NCBI GenBank assembly: GCA_023053575.1
Contig: JAKZAP010000001.1
Span: forward strand, 9,192,849 to 9,256,848
DNA from: Branchinecta lynchi
Taxonomy: Eukaryota > Arthropoda > Branchiopoda > Anostraca > Branchinectidae
Direction: 5' to 3'
DNA length: 64,000 nucleotides
Numbering within the stretch: the stretch's first letter is position 1; each line of letters starts with the position of its first letter. The position numbers were made by a program, and so were the translations under genes. The notes under the pieces were generated by a model. It was not told the origin of the DNA. It saw nothing but the letters and a program-made list of their open reading frames with translations, and made no database searches. Below are positions 33,770-44,510 of the stretch, piece by piece.

Positions 33770-33952
33770 CAGAGGCGTTAATAGCCAAATGTTTGGGGGG
33801 GGGGGGGGGCAAGGTATTTACCAAGTGGCTGGTCATTTTTACCGACTGATTTTCCGGAAAAATAACTAGTTTCAAGAAAAAAATACTGTTACAACGAAAT
33901 ACTATTTTTAAGAAAAAACACTGTTTCCAAGAAAATCCACTGTTTCCAATAA
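33770..33952 (+). mobile_element. hAT-like miniature element, left part
   Basis: CAGAGGCGTTAATAGCC is followed by a G-run and words such as TTACCGACTGATTTTCC, as in the complete element at 43944-44279. The right end is cut off by the family B element beginning at 33953. Confidence 0.6.
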
Positions 33953-34768
33953 AAAGACCAAAGCTTTGATGGGATCCGAAACATTTAATATTTGATCCAT
34001 ACAAATGGGTCTTGTTGATATCCGATATAATTAAGATTTAGAAGCAGAAGAAGGCCAAAGGCTAATAATCTGAGAAAACCAAGTTCAGGTATGGATTCAG
34101 CATGTGTGTATTTAACCCTAGGCTAGACGTCATATCTACTTTGACAAAACTGGTCCAATCTTCCTGCATTTCTTCTGCCAAATCTCTGGTTTTGACTGGA
34201 TTCCAGGCCAACTACTTGTCCTGCAAAAACTAAAGCTCAACAAGAGCTACGAGCTCATATGGCACTTGTCACGAGTAGGCGGTGTGAGAAACAAGAAAGT
34301 AAATCAGAGCATTTTGCCTGCAATTCGAGTACTCCTCCCCACAGTGCTCGGATCCAATCTGGACCCTAAAATATGTCATCTAAGGCACACAATCTCTCTA
34401 CTTTCCAAGTTTCATTAAAATCACTCCACTTGTTCAATCCCTATGGGAGAAACAACATTTCCGGGAATCCCCCTCCATCTCCCCCCACTGTGGCCGAAAA
34501 CGACTTGCCACACAAACTTCGCATCCTTACCATCTCCACTTCCAGTCCATCAAGTTCAACTCGAATTGGAGCATATCTGCAAATTCCGGTTCCCACTTCA
34601 TCATCCTTTACCTTGGTCGGAACCGGTTCGGATGCCAAATGACTAATCTAGGCTGCATAAATTTGGTACTGTCCAACTTGCATCCTGTTAGGCCAATACA
34701 TTTGATTTTGAGCATGTCACAAAATTTCCGGACCCCCCCACCCTAACCATGGCGGAACGGGTTCAGAC

Positions 34769-34954
34769 CAAGGCCGTATCCAGGGGGGGTGGGGTTAGGG
34801 GGTTGAAACGCCCCCCGAAACATACAAAAATACTCATTTATAGGATTTTCCCTGTGATCTATGTCTTTTAAGTACTTTTTTGTGCGACCCGCAGGCAAAA
34901 AAACCAACCAAAAGGCAAAACCACCCCCGAAATAAATTCCTGGACACGGGTCTG
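34769..34954 (+). mobile_element. 186-bp hAT-type miniature element
   Basis: Terminal inverted repeats are CAAGGCCGTATCCAGG and CCTGGACACGGGTCTG, with G- and C-runs just inside. The flanking 8-mers GTTCAGAC (34761-34768) and ATTCGGAC (34955-34962) agree at six of eight positions. A second copy with a better duplication is at 53.22-53.40 kb. Confidence 0.8.
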
Positions 34955-35397
34955 ATTCGGACACATGCTTTGTACATATAGATCATTAGTTCTTATCACC
35001 TATAAAGTTTCACTGGAATCGAACCATTTGTTCGCAACCTATGGAAGTCAGTATATTCCGGATTCCTCCTCCCTCAACTCCCCGAAAAATTGTCGGCTCC
35101 AGGTACGGAAGTCTTCCTAGGGCATTCTGTCGGGTCCTTAAGTTTATTTGGTTGGGTCACTCACTAATATGCCTGCCAAGTATTATCCTTCTTAGCACAT
35201 CCGGAAGTATCCTAACTCGCGATCACCAGAATTCCGGGAAAACCCCTCCAACTCACCCCCCCCCCTAAAAGAGACCCGATATCATCTAGTTCTGTCAAGA
35301 AAGTATCTAATGCTTATGCTTATTCTTCCCACCGAATTCCATCTAGATCCCTTGACTCTTAAGCGGTTCACAAAAAATTTTGGTGCCCCCTTCCAAC

Positions 35398-37224
35398 CAC
35401 GGTTGCCAAATATTTGTGGCAGAGAGTGTCACTTTTTCAGCCAAAAAGTGCCATTTGCAAAGTCAGAAAGTGTCACCTTTCAGATGTTTTCCACCAAGGA
35501 AATACTCCAGGGGAACGGGAGCACAACCCCCTTCAACCTCTCGAGATTTAAGGATGTGTTTTTAACTGACAGTTTTCAAAATTTGTGTCAATATTTATCC
35601 ACTTTCTGTTTAAAAGTGGATATTAAGAACCGGTTGTGAACACTGGTCCGACTGGTCGGCCCCCCTCCCAAAAAAAACTACAAAATCGGTGTTTAGGCTA
35701 CACCGTAAACGCTGTTGTCACCCATAACAGGAGAAGGGATCTGAGAGCCAAGTCGTTGCCCACAGAATCCCAGAACATAATCCAAGATAACAAGACCAAA
35801 GGTTTCGATGGGATCCCAAAAATTCAATACTTGATCCAGAAAATTGGGTCTTGTCTTCCCAGATCCAGTCTTCGCCAGACTCCGTGAACATTTTTACTAT
35901 TTAAATTCAGAAACAGGTTAAGTCCAAATAGCCATTCATCTGAGAAAAACAAGTTCAGAGGATTCAGCATGTGTGTTCACCCCTATAAGTCATATCTGTT
36001 TTGACGAAAACTTCCTGCCTTACTTCTTGCAATTTCCCGGTTTCTGCCGAATTCCGGAACTACTTGTCCGGGGAAGAAAGAAAGCTAAAAGACGAACTCC
36101 GTGTATCTTCTCTCCCCTATTCGAACATATAATCAACTTCTACGAAAAATTTAATTTATAACAAAATTTCCTGTTCCAGCCGGATTCCGGGCGAACTATA
36201 TGTCCGGGTAAAAAATTATTGTCTTACACGGAGTCAGCATTTCATACCCCATAATCGGATATCTAATCAACTACAAATAGAACTTTAACTTTGACCAATT
36301 TTCCGGTTCTGGCCGGATTCCGGGTGAACTACTTGTCTGTGTAAAAAATTTTTCACATAGTTGATAGTTGTTTGTTTGTTTTCTCTTTACAATGCCTTAG
36401 GCTAGAATTGTATTAATAATTTTTACAAACCCATCAGAATTAGTGAAGCGTCGTTTTTTATGCCACTGGCATGTCTGATGCTTTTGAGAAACACCAGGTT
36501 TATTTATATTTGCCATTAAAATTGTACCATACCTTACATAACTGTTCAGCATGTCTTCTTACCCCTAAATCGAACATCTAGTCAACTTCAAATAAACTTT
36601 TACTTGTAACAAACTTTCCGATTTTTGGCCGGATTCCGGGCAAACTACTTGTCCTGCGAGAAAAGGGTTATTTGTGTTCGGAATGCCTTCTTACCCCTTA
36701 ATCGGCAATCTCATTAGCTGTTTAAAAATATTTAGTTTGTCCCTTAATTTGAACCCCCACCCCTAAATGTAGGGCTACAGAGCCCGTGTACGAACTCGAC
36801 CTCTCCCTTGACCCAAAGGACCTTCCCACCAAGTTTCATCAAAATATTTCATTCCCTTCGAGAGTTATCTCGCTCAGAGACAGACAGACAACTTTTGCTA
36901 TGTCATAGGTATCCCTCCACATACGTTTTGGGATCCCAAAAACAAACACAACCTTTAGTTCAGATAAGAGATCAAACTGTCACAATATTCACTTCAATCA
37001 GGCTTCTAAGGATGTCGAAAGTACCGACTGGACCAGAGTTCTGGACAAGACTTCCGGTCACCGGTGCAGCTTAATATCTAACATAAATACATATTTCTAT
37101 AAAAAATTGTAAGACAAAATGACTATACGTTTCATAGAAGTGTCATTTTAGCAAAAAGTGCCACATTTTCACGGACTTCAAAAAGTGTCACAATGACACC
37201 AAAAGTGTCACTTTGGCAACCCTG
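35398..37224 (+). mobile_element. Non-autonomous hAT-type element with perfect 8-bp target duplication
   Basis: The ends are CACGGTTGCCAAA and TTTGGCAACCCTG, inverse of each other apart from one base. The target duplication CTTCCAAC is perfect (35390-35397 and 37225-37232) and restores the family A sequence when removed. Subterminal AAGTGTCAC words recur in both arms. No transposase frame is present; the centre is occupied by a family B copy. Confidence 0.9.
35786..36946 (+). mobile_element. Family B element nested inside a hAT-type element
   Basis: It runs from ACAAGACCAAAGGTTTCGAT to the palindrome TTTTGGGATCCCAAAAA. Units are diverged, with about half the tandem copies of the 0.96-kb element. 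A further insertion of about 175 bp sits at 36362-36537, where the unit sequence TTTTCACATA...GTTCAGCATG is split with ACATA at both borders. Confidence 0.8.
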
Positions 37225-38572
37225 CTTCCAACCCCCCCCCCCGTTTCGGATCTGGTCCGGACTTGGCATGGAGCATCTCAGATAATAGCTCCTTTTTCTA
37301 GTTTCATTCAAATGCGATCGCCGTTCAAAAGTCACAAATGCCACTAGATTCAGGATTCCCCATCCCTCCACGATCTTCAGATCGTTCAAACGACTATTTT
37401 CAAGTCAGTCTTTTTGGATTCCTGACATTCCTGCAGAGTTCCATCATACTATTACATCGGGAAGTACTGAACTCACTGAATCACCAAAATCCCACCCCCC
37501 AACTCCCCCCAGAGTGCTGGAATCTGGTCCGGTTATGTCAACAATGTATCTAGGACTTGTACTTGTTCTTCCCACCAAGTTTCATCCCAATCCCTCCACT
37601 CTAAGCATTTCCCAAGCTATCTGCTCCCTCCCCCTCCAGCTCCCCCCAAAGTCATTGGATCCAGTCCAGAACTTAATTGTGTCGTCTGGGGCACAAGGTC
37701 TTTCCCAGTATCAAGTTTCATTTAGATCCGACAACTCGTTTAAACGTTATAAATTCCTCAATATTCCGGATTCGCCCTCCCTCCACTCCCCCCACAATAC
37801 TTGGATTGGGAAAGGGACTATTTTCAGCTTAATCATTTGGGGTCCCTGATACGACTTCCAAGTTTCTTCGTCCTAGCTTACGTCGAAGTGCCCAAACTAG
37901 CAAAAACCGGACCGACGGATGGACAGATATTGCGATCGCTATATGTCACTTGGCCGAAGGGCAAGTGCCATAAAAACGAATTCAGCATACCTCCTTACCC
38001 CTATGGTGAACATCTAATCAACTTCAGATAAAACTTTCAAGTAATTTTCCTGTTTCAGCCAGATTCAGGGCAAACTAGATGTCCGGGTAGAAAATGATTG
38101 TCAAAAGCCGATTAAGCATTTCATGTATCTTTTACCTTTGGCTTTTACTGTAAACCAATTTTTCGGTTTCACACTTCTGAGTGTTTGTCGCAGAAACATG
38201 ATTGTGTGCCACACAGTAAAATCTGAGTAAATATAACTCCAAGCTTATTTCCTTACCATATTGTACAAAAAGTATCCTCAGTTTTAGGAAGGTCTATAGA
38301 CTTGAAAAAGTAATTAGATTCGTTGTTTAAACACTATTTTGCTGCTTAATTTGAATTTCCTGCCAGAATTGAGCCACAAAATTGACGATCCCCTCGCCAG
38401 TTGATTATAAAATTTGAGGCACAAAGAGAGCCCCAAAAATCTTGTTGGTCGCCGAAACACAATTGTGGGCTGCACAAAAGGCCACAGAGAAACACACTAT
38501 GCAATTTCAAGCCACAATCAACCCACAAACTGTTTGAGGGAGCACATAAAAACGTCTATAGGGTATGCAGCG

Positions 38573-39330
38573 TTAGGCATAGGCTATACCAAATGCTAAA
38601 TATATCCAGCCTTTGGCATAGGATACCCAAAAATCAGGGGTTTGTGCCAGTCTACCACAAATCCCTGATTTTTGGATACCCTATGCCAAATGCTGGGTAT
38701 ATCTAGCATTTAGCATAGCCTATACCAAACGCTGGATACCCTATGCCAAACGCTGGATACCTGTTGGTAACCTAACCCTGACCTACCTCAATAGAAAGGA
38801 GTTCTGATTGGTTGATTTTTTAGCTTCACTCACATCATCAATATTTTACTGGGTTACAGTATCCAGCACCTGGCATAGTGTATCCAACGTTAGGCATAGG
38901 GTATGTCAAACGTTAGACATATCCGGCGTTTGGCATAGGGTATCCAAAAATCAGGGGTTTGTGGTTGACTGGTTTGTGCTAGACCAGTCAACCACAAATC
39001 CCTGATTTTTGGATACCCTATGCCAAACGCTGGGTATATCTAACATTTGGCATAGCCTATGCCTAACGCTGGATACCCTATGCCAAACGTTGGATAGGTG
39101 TTGGCACCCTAACCCTGACCTATCTCACTACAGATGAGTTCTGATTGGTTGATTTCTGAGCTTCACTCAAATCATCAATATTTTATTGGGTCCCAGTATC
39201 CAGCATTTGGCATAGTGTATCCAGCGTTAGGCATAGGGTATACCAAACGCTGGACATACCCAGCGTTTGGCATAGGCTTTCCCAAAATCAGGGATTTGTG
39301 GTAGACTGTGCTAGACTGAACCTGTCCTAC
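38573..39330. repeat. Palindromic satellite, about 2.5 units of 320-340 bp
   Basis: Units start at TTAGGCATAGG near 38573, 38890 and 39227. Each of the first two is itself a long palindrome. GGCATAGGGTATCCAAAAAT and CAGGGGTTTGTGG pair with CCACAAATCCCTG and ATTTTTGGATACCCTATGCC, and outer TGCCAAACGCTGG words pair again. Spacers of about 130 bp contain GAGTTCTGATTGGTTGAT and CATCATCAATATTTTA. The third unit has only its left half. No coding frame. Confidence 0.9.
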
Positions 39331-40142
39331 AATAATATACAGAGGTCTTATTGGTTGATTTCTGAGCTACACTTAGATCATCAATATTTTGTTGGGTTAA
39401 CAATCCAGCATTTGGAATAGCTCAGTATATCCAGGCCAGGCCCAGCATTACTAATAGGCATTGGCATTAGGTAGGCTACTGTATGTCAAGCACTAGACAT
39501 AAAATCAACTTAGAACAGTAATGATATATGAAATACTTACATGTGTTCTCAGGCAGGTCTTTTAATCATTTTACTTGGGAAAGATGGATAGCAAACAACA
39601 GAAAATTCAATGCATTTTAGTTCCAGCCTGGATTGTTATTTTTATTTATTTCTTCATTTCTTCTCTAGAATTATTAAGTTTTGGTAAACGCCATCTCTGG
39701 GATTAAAGAGTTCGGTTTGGCTGCCAAGATGCAAGTAGATGACATCCACTTCCATTCTAGTTAACCAAAGAGAAAATGTGTTCAGTTGATGTAGTTGACG
39801 ATTGAATCAAACAAAAGCGAATCAAACAAAAGCGAATCAAACCAACACTTTGCTATGGACTAGGGGACTAGGATTAAAGCAAATTGTGTTAGTTTATGCG
39901 ACAAGCGGTGGTATAGTTGTCAGTGGAATCTTTTGATAGCCTCTAGAATCTGCAACAGATACAGTGCAGTCATGCAATGTAGGCTATATATCTGTGAGTT
40001 ATTGCCTTTTATCTAATCGTAGCCTAGAAGCAATTGCTAGTAGGCAGCTAGGGAGTTTAGCAGGCTTTGGTTTCTTTGATTTCAAACGCTGCATTTCTCA
40101 ACCGCCTCGAATTTTTTTAAATTGTATGTCAAGAATTATTTT
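39331..40142. other. Unassigned stretch after the palindromic satellite
   Basis: The first 150 bp still carries diverged pieces of the satellite spacer. The rest shows a 10-bp word repeated in tandem (AACAAAAGCGAATCAAAC, 39810-39842) and nothing else I can name. Confidence 0.4.
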
Positions 40143-41530
40143 TTGTGATCCCAAACGTAAGTTGAGGGATACCCAGGGGCGTCGCAAGGGGGGGGGGGTG
40201 CAGCACTTTCCCACCTTTTTGAGATTCGGTAAAATTTTGGGCCGGAGGCCCAAAATTATACTAAAATTGTTCGGTATTTTTTCGATGGCAGAACTGTTCG
40301 ATATATTTACGGGGATTTGGTAGTTACACAGAATCCTAAATAGGCTATCTGTACAAATTTCTTCGGTATAATGATCGGGATTCGGTACAATTGCCAGTAT
40401 TCGGTATTTATCACGAAATCATTTGGTAATTTTTCGATGCCGGAACTATTCGGTATATTTATGGAGATTCCTTTGTTACACAGAATCCTGAATAAGCTAT
40501 TGGTTCAAAATTATTCGGTATCATGATTGGGATTCAGTAATTTATTCAATTTCCTGGATTAAGAAGTTAACCACGAATCCTGACTTTGTTCCAGTTTCAG
40601 CGAAAATATACCGAAGATGAATATTGTTCGGTAGTCTTTGGATACCGAAACAATTCGGTATAATAACCGGGATACGGTAGTTGTACAGAATCTCGAACAT
40701 GCTATCGGTAAATTTATTCGGTATAATAACTGGGATTCGGTCATTTATTCGTTAGGGATTCGGAAGTACGAACCTTGAAACTCATAAGAGGTCAAGTGAA
40801 GCACTGGTTAAGCCAGTTTTGGGATTGAGATTTCGAAACATTAAAAGCTAGAATTTGGATGGAAATTAAATTTGGCAGGAAAAAGCAAAATAAATTCGCC
40901 TGCGGCGCTCACATTCTGTGATTTTGGGTAGTATATTGACTGAACTACAGTTGCTGCTGCTTCCGGGACATCGCACACTCCATCCGTTTTCTGAAACAAG
41001 AGGATCTGGAACTGGAGTCTCGGTATTTCATCAACAGTAAATGATAGAATTTGTAAGAGAAACAGTTAAATTTTAGCCTACAGAAAAAAAATGGGTTTTG
41101 CTAAATTTTTGCCTGCGGCGCTCGATTTAATTTTTATAAGCTGTTACAGCAATCATGCCCGGCAATATATTCTCCATGTGGGCTTCGCCAAAACGCCGCC
41201 TAATACTTGGCTTATCGTCTTTCATGCTGCCCTTTATTTTTACTCTTCCTACGTAATCGTTTCTGTTCCGTAATTTAAAGCTCGAGTTCTTAGTTCTATG
41301 ATTCGGTAAAACTTTTGAAAGATTCGGTAAAATTTCGGCTCTGCACCCCCCCCCCACCCAAAATGGACTTGCGACGCCCCTGGGGATACCTATGTCATCG
41401 CAGAAGTTGTCCGTCTGTCCGTCTGTCTGTGAGCACGATAACTCTCGAAGGGACTGCGATATTTTGATGAAACTTGGTGTAAGGATTCTTTGGGTCAAGG
41501 GAAAGGTCGAGCTCGTAGATGGGCAATGTA
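40143..41530 (-). mobile_element. Family B 3' end, interrupted by a hAT-type element
   Basis: GTGATCCCAAACGTAAGTTG at 40145 and CTATGTCATCGCAGAAGTTG with the (GTCC)n tract at 41390-41430 are consecutive parts of the family B 3' end on the minus strand. The hAT-type element at 40174-41382 separates them. The rest of the element is lost beyond about 41.53 kb. Confidence 0.8.
40174..41382 (+). mobile_element. 1.2-kb non-autonomous hAT element with perfect 8-bp target duplication
   Basis: Terminal inverted repeats are CAGGGGCGTCGCAAG and CTTGCGACGCCCCTG (15 of 15). The target duplication GGGATACC (40166-40173 and 41383-41390) is perfect, and removing the element restores the family B sequence. 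The CAGGGGCG start and 8-bp duplication are the hAT superfamily signature. Just inside each end lies a G- or C-run. The interior contains many TTCGGTA words and two GCCTGCGGCGCTC blocks; no transposase frame exists. Confidence 0.93.
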
Positions 41531-41564
41531 GATGAGCAATAGAATGGGCGAAAAAAAGACACTA

Positions 41565-41900
41565 AAGCTTTGAAAATTGAAGACCTGTTACTATAATCAT
41601 TGTAAATTTTTGATGTACCTTCCTCGTTCCTGTCGCAAGCACAAATTAGTTCAGAAGTTCGGCGTCCAAGATGTGATTCGCTCACTCGAGAAAACGTCGG
41701 CGTCAGTACTATCTACATCTCGTCATCCTGGTCTTCGAGTACATGATGCTTTCATGAATTTTTCAGGCCCAGTTAGTAATTATGTCTAAATTTGTGTGTG
41801 TGTTAATACTAATTTATCTTGTGTTATTTCGCGTTATTCCCTTTACTCGGCTACCACATTCTGTACTTGGCGGGTTATAAATAAAAATAAAAATAAAAAT
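41565..41900 (+). pseudogene. LINE C-terminal fragment with (AAAAT)n tail
   Basis: The open frame CRKHKLVQKFGVQDVIRSLE continuing to SRHPGLRVHD aligns with CHNHTLTEKFKIQDASVTLL of the LINE at 22.8 kb. The 3' UTR shares TTGGCGGGTTATAAATAAAA and ends in AAAAT repeats instead of CTTA. It is therefore a related but separate lineage. Confidence 0.75.
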
Positions 41901-41904
41901 TATG

Positions 41905-42270
41905 TAGCCCTAAAGGTAGGGGGGGTCGGGACCCATCAAAATGCGTATCTATACCTATGTATATTTTCAAGTATACCAGATTATAGTTTGATTTCTGTCA
42001 CTGTCAAAAACTTAACTCATGGGCAATTTAGACCCACTTGCCCATGAACGTGAAGGGGTTGGAGGGTAGTTCAACTGCACGCATATATTCCCAATCCTAA
42101 TATGTAAAAGCACAAGGAATTTCATCACCTTATCTCCAGTTATCGTCAAGTTAAAACACGAGGGATCTCACACGGAGCAGCCGAAACAAATATTAATTAC
42201 CAGATCCCCGGATGGTAAGGTTTCTCTCTTTTACTTAATTAGCTCTCCTTATATAAGGTACTGTAATGAT
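41905..42270. repeat. Family C repeat fragment
   Basis: GGGACCCATCAAAATGCGTA, CAAGTATACCAGATTATAG and GGGCCCACTTGCCCATGAAC-like words recur at 52.98-53.54 and, more weakly, at 55.27-55.83 kb. This is another family of degenerate non-coding units. Boundaries are uncertain. Confidence 0.5.
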
Positions 42271-42372
42271 TAATGGCCCTCAAATTCTCGACGTGGATCC
42301 GGTAAATACTAAACCACACTCCCCTCAAAGAGGTCATGCTCACGATCCAGCCCCCACCAACCCCGGTCTATA

Positions 42373-42545
42373 AAAATATTCTTTGAGCCCAAGCTGACTT
42401 TGAAACAAAGTAATCTGATCGCAGGTTTGTTTCCACCCCGACGCTGACCCAAAAGATTAGCCTGACGAGGACCCTTGCCAAGAAGAGCCGAAATATCGCT
42501 GATGACGAATCGTAGCTGACGTATCCGGTGTATACATTATTGTAA
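42373..42545 (+). mobile_element. Penelope-like fragment with hammerhead-like core
   Basis: TTTGAGCCCAAGCTGACTTT at the left is the inverse of the end block at 57.83 kb. CTGACGA (42462-42468), a stem region GGACCCTT...AAGAGCC and GAAA (42490-42493) form a hammerhead-like core. GCTGACGTATCCGGTGTATA follows. No reverse transcriptase or GIY-YIG frame is present. Confidence 0.5.
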
Positions 42546-42604
42546 TACCGATCTAGATACTGTCAATAGTTTCATAACAGATAACACAAAGATGCGCAGG
42601 GGTC

Positions 42605-42776
42605 CCGTCAGTACCGCAACACGTCAGTTGACATAAACGTCAGTTCGCCACAGAATTCCGTCAGTACGCCAACATTTTCCGACAGTTCGTCTACACGTCA
42701 GTTGACCCCCAAAAATCCGTCAGTTGATCAACACGTCACTTCATCAACACGTCAGTTGACCAACACGTCAGTTGGG
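42605..42776. repeat. Minisatellite of ACACGTCAGTTG words
   Basis: ACACGTCAGTTGACC and variants recur about ten times at spacings of 14-24 bp. It abuts the broken edge of a family B copy. Confidence 0.8.
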
Positions 42777-42779
42777 TGG

Positions 42780-43597
42780 TTAAAATTAAGGGGCAAACAA
42801 AATATTTTTAAACAGCTAATGAGATAGTGGATTAAGGGTTAGGAAGACATGTTGAACACGAATATGTAAACCATTTTCTTGCAGGACAAGTAGTTCGCGC
42901 GGAATCCGGCCAAAACCGGAAACTTTGTTAAAAGTAAAAGTTTTATTTGTTTGATTTCATGGTAAGAAAACATGCTGAAAACGAAGATGAAAACCATTTT
43001 CTCGCCGGACAAGTAGTTCGCCCGGAGTCTGGCCAAAACCGGAAAATATGTTAAAAGCAAAAGTTGGACTTGTAGTTGATTAGACGTCCGATTTAGGGAC
43101 AAGAAGAGACGCTGAATCCATATATACTATCCTTTTTTACCCGGACATATAGTTCGCCGAGAATCCGGCTGAAACCGAAAAATTTGTTATAAGTTAAATT
43201 TTATATGATGTTGATTAGATGTTCGAAATAGGGGTAAGGAGATATGCTGAATTGGTTTTTGAGCTTTATTTTTTCGCCGGATAGGTAGGTCCGGAATTCC
43301 GCCGAAACCGGAAAATTGGCAGAAGTAAGGCAGGAAGTTTCGATGGGTTACGTCAAAATAGATATGACTTGTAGGGGTAAACACACATGGTGCATCCGTA
43401 TGCGAACTTTTCTCAGATCTAACAGTTACTGTACCGTTTTTTTGAAAATGCTCAAAAAATGATTATTTTTTTAAATTTCGAAGGTGTTTCATCCACTATA
43501 TAGTCTTGATCGGTTTCTAAATTTTAAAAATAAAAGTATTTAACTGTCTGGATCAGATATTCAGTTTTTGGGATCCCATCGAAACCTTTGGTCTTGT
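42780..43597 (-). mobile_element. Family B element, 3' truncated
   Basis: The minus-strand start is AACAAGACCAAAGGTTTCGA then TGGGATCCCAAAAA (43597 down). The units CTTGTCCGGCGAGAAAATGG and GGCCAAAACCGG follow. The 3' palindrome and (GACG)n tract are missing; the sequence ends next to the GTCAGTTG minisatellite. Confidence 0.8.
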
Positions 43598-43943
43598 TTT
43601 TCAAGAAACCTGATCATGTGCTAATGCTCAGTCTAGAAATTCCTCAGACGAGTTACCCACTCCCCGGCACCTGCTCTACACTCTTTCCCTGCACCGGGCC
43701 AGACCAGCGGTGCCGGATTTAAATTATATGATCCCCACCTGTTTAAACATGCTAATTTTCAGCCGGTTCCAGCTGCTGTCAGCCGGTGCCGGCACCGTGC
43801 GCTATTTCTACTATAAAATCGAAAGTGGACAACCCCTCGCCTTTTCAGTGGTGGACAGGGATGCGGATAAAAACTTGCATTTTAATCTTGTAGAATTATT
43901 ATAAAGTTATCCGCAAATTTTCAAACCATAGAGCTATCTCGAG

Positions 43944-44279
43944 CAGAGGTGTTACTAGCCAAAATGTCTTGGGGGGAGGGGGGGGGGGGGAGGCATTTAC
44001 CGACTAGCTGGTATTTTTGCCGACTGTGTTTGCGACTGTTTTCAAGGACAAAACAACATTTTTGAAGAAAAAAAATTTACTGATTTCCAGAAAACCGACT
44101 GTTTTGATGAAAATCAACTGATTTTCAGAAAAACAACTGTTTTCATGAAAAAATCAACTGTTTTGACGAAAAATTGAGGCGCTTCGCGCCGACCCGGTTA
44201 TTTTTACCGACTGGCCGACAACATTGGGCGGGGGAGGCGTCCGCCCCTCACCCTCTCCCTCCCAGTCATGCCGCCCCTG
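43944..44279 (+). mobile_element. 336-bp hAT-type miniature element
   Basis: The ends CAGAGGTGTTACTAG and GACTG...GCCGCCCCTG are loosely inverse. Flanking 8-mers ATCTCGAG (43936-43943) and ATCCCGAC (44280-44287) match at six of eight. A G-run lies just inside the left end and a C-rich run inside the right. Internal ACTGTTTTC and ACCGACTGG words recur. Partial relatives are at 33.77 and 28.59 kb. Confidence 0.7.
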
Positions 44280-44510
44280 ATCCCGACTGCTTTAGATACA
44301 CTTTACAATAATTGTGATATAAAAGGCCATGGAGATGAATTTTCTTACCAAATCTATTGGAAACAAATAAAATATACCCAATTAGCTCAAGTTTATGACT
44401 CCTCAACTGTGAAGATGATCGTTCTCGGACGCTCCTTACTTGCATTACAAGTCCATGGAAACGAATTGAAAGTCCCTTACCTATCTCACAATAATTGGCC
44501 TATCCAGTTC

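Larger units (their letters stand above)
34239..37976 (+). mobile_element. Family A element, full length, carrying two hAT-type insertions
   Basis: Both ends are present: ACAAGAGCTACGAGCTCATA at the left, and TTGCGATCGCTATATGTCAC with the terminal hairpin and A-run at the right. The body is interrupted by a 186-bp element (34769-34954) and a 1.8-kb element (35398-37224), each with an 8-bp target duplication. Insertion into an A-run of family B (T-run on the other strand) leaves no obvious target duplication. Confidence 0.8.
33953..38140 (+). mobile_element. Family B element split by a family A insertion
   Basis: The left piece (33953-34238) begins AAGACCAAAGCTTTGATGGG and breaks at AAAGCTCAA. 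The right piece (37977-38140) resumes with CGAATTCAGCATACCTCCTT, which follows directly in uninterrupted family B copies. Everything between is a family A element with its own insertions. The right piece decays before the family B 3' terminus. Confidence 0.75.

Noticed and set aside
38573..39330. CRISPR-like array
   Set aside because: Units are palindromic satellites of over 300 bp without short uniform repeats and unique spacers; the DNA is animal.
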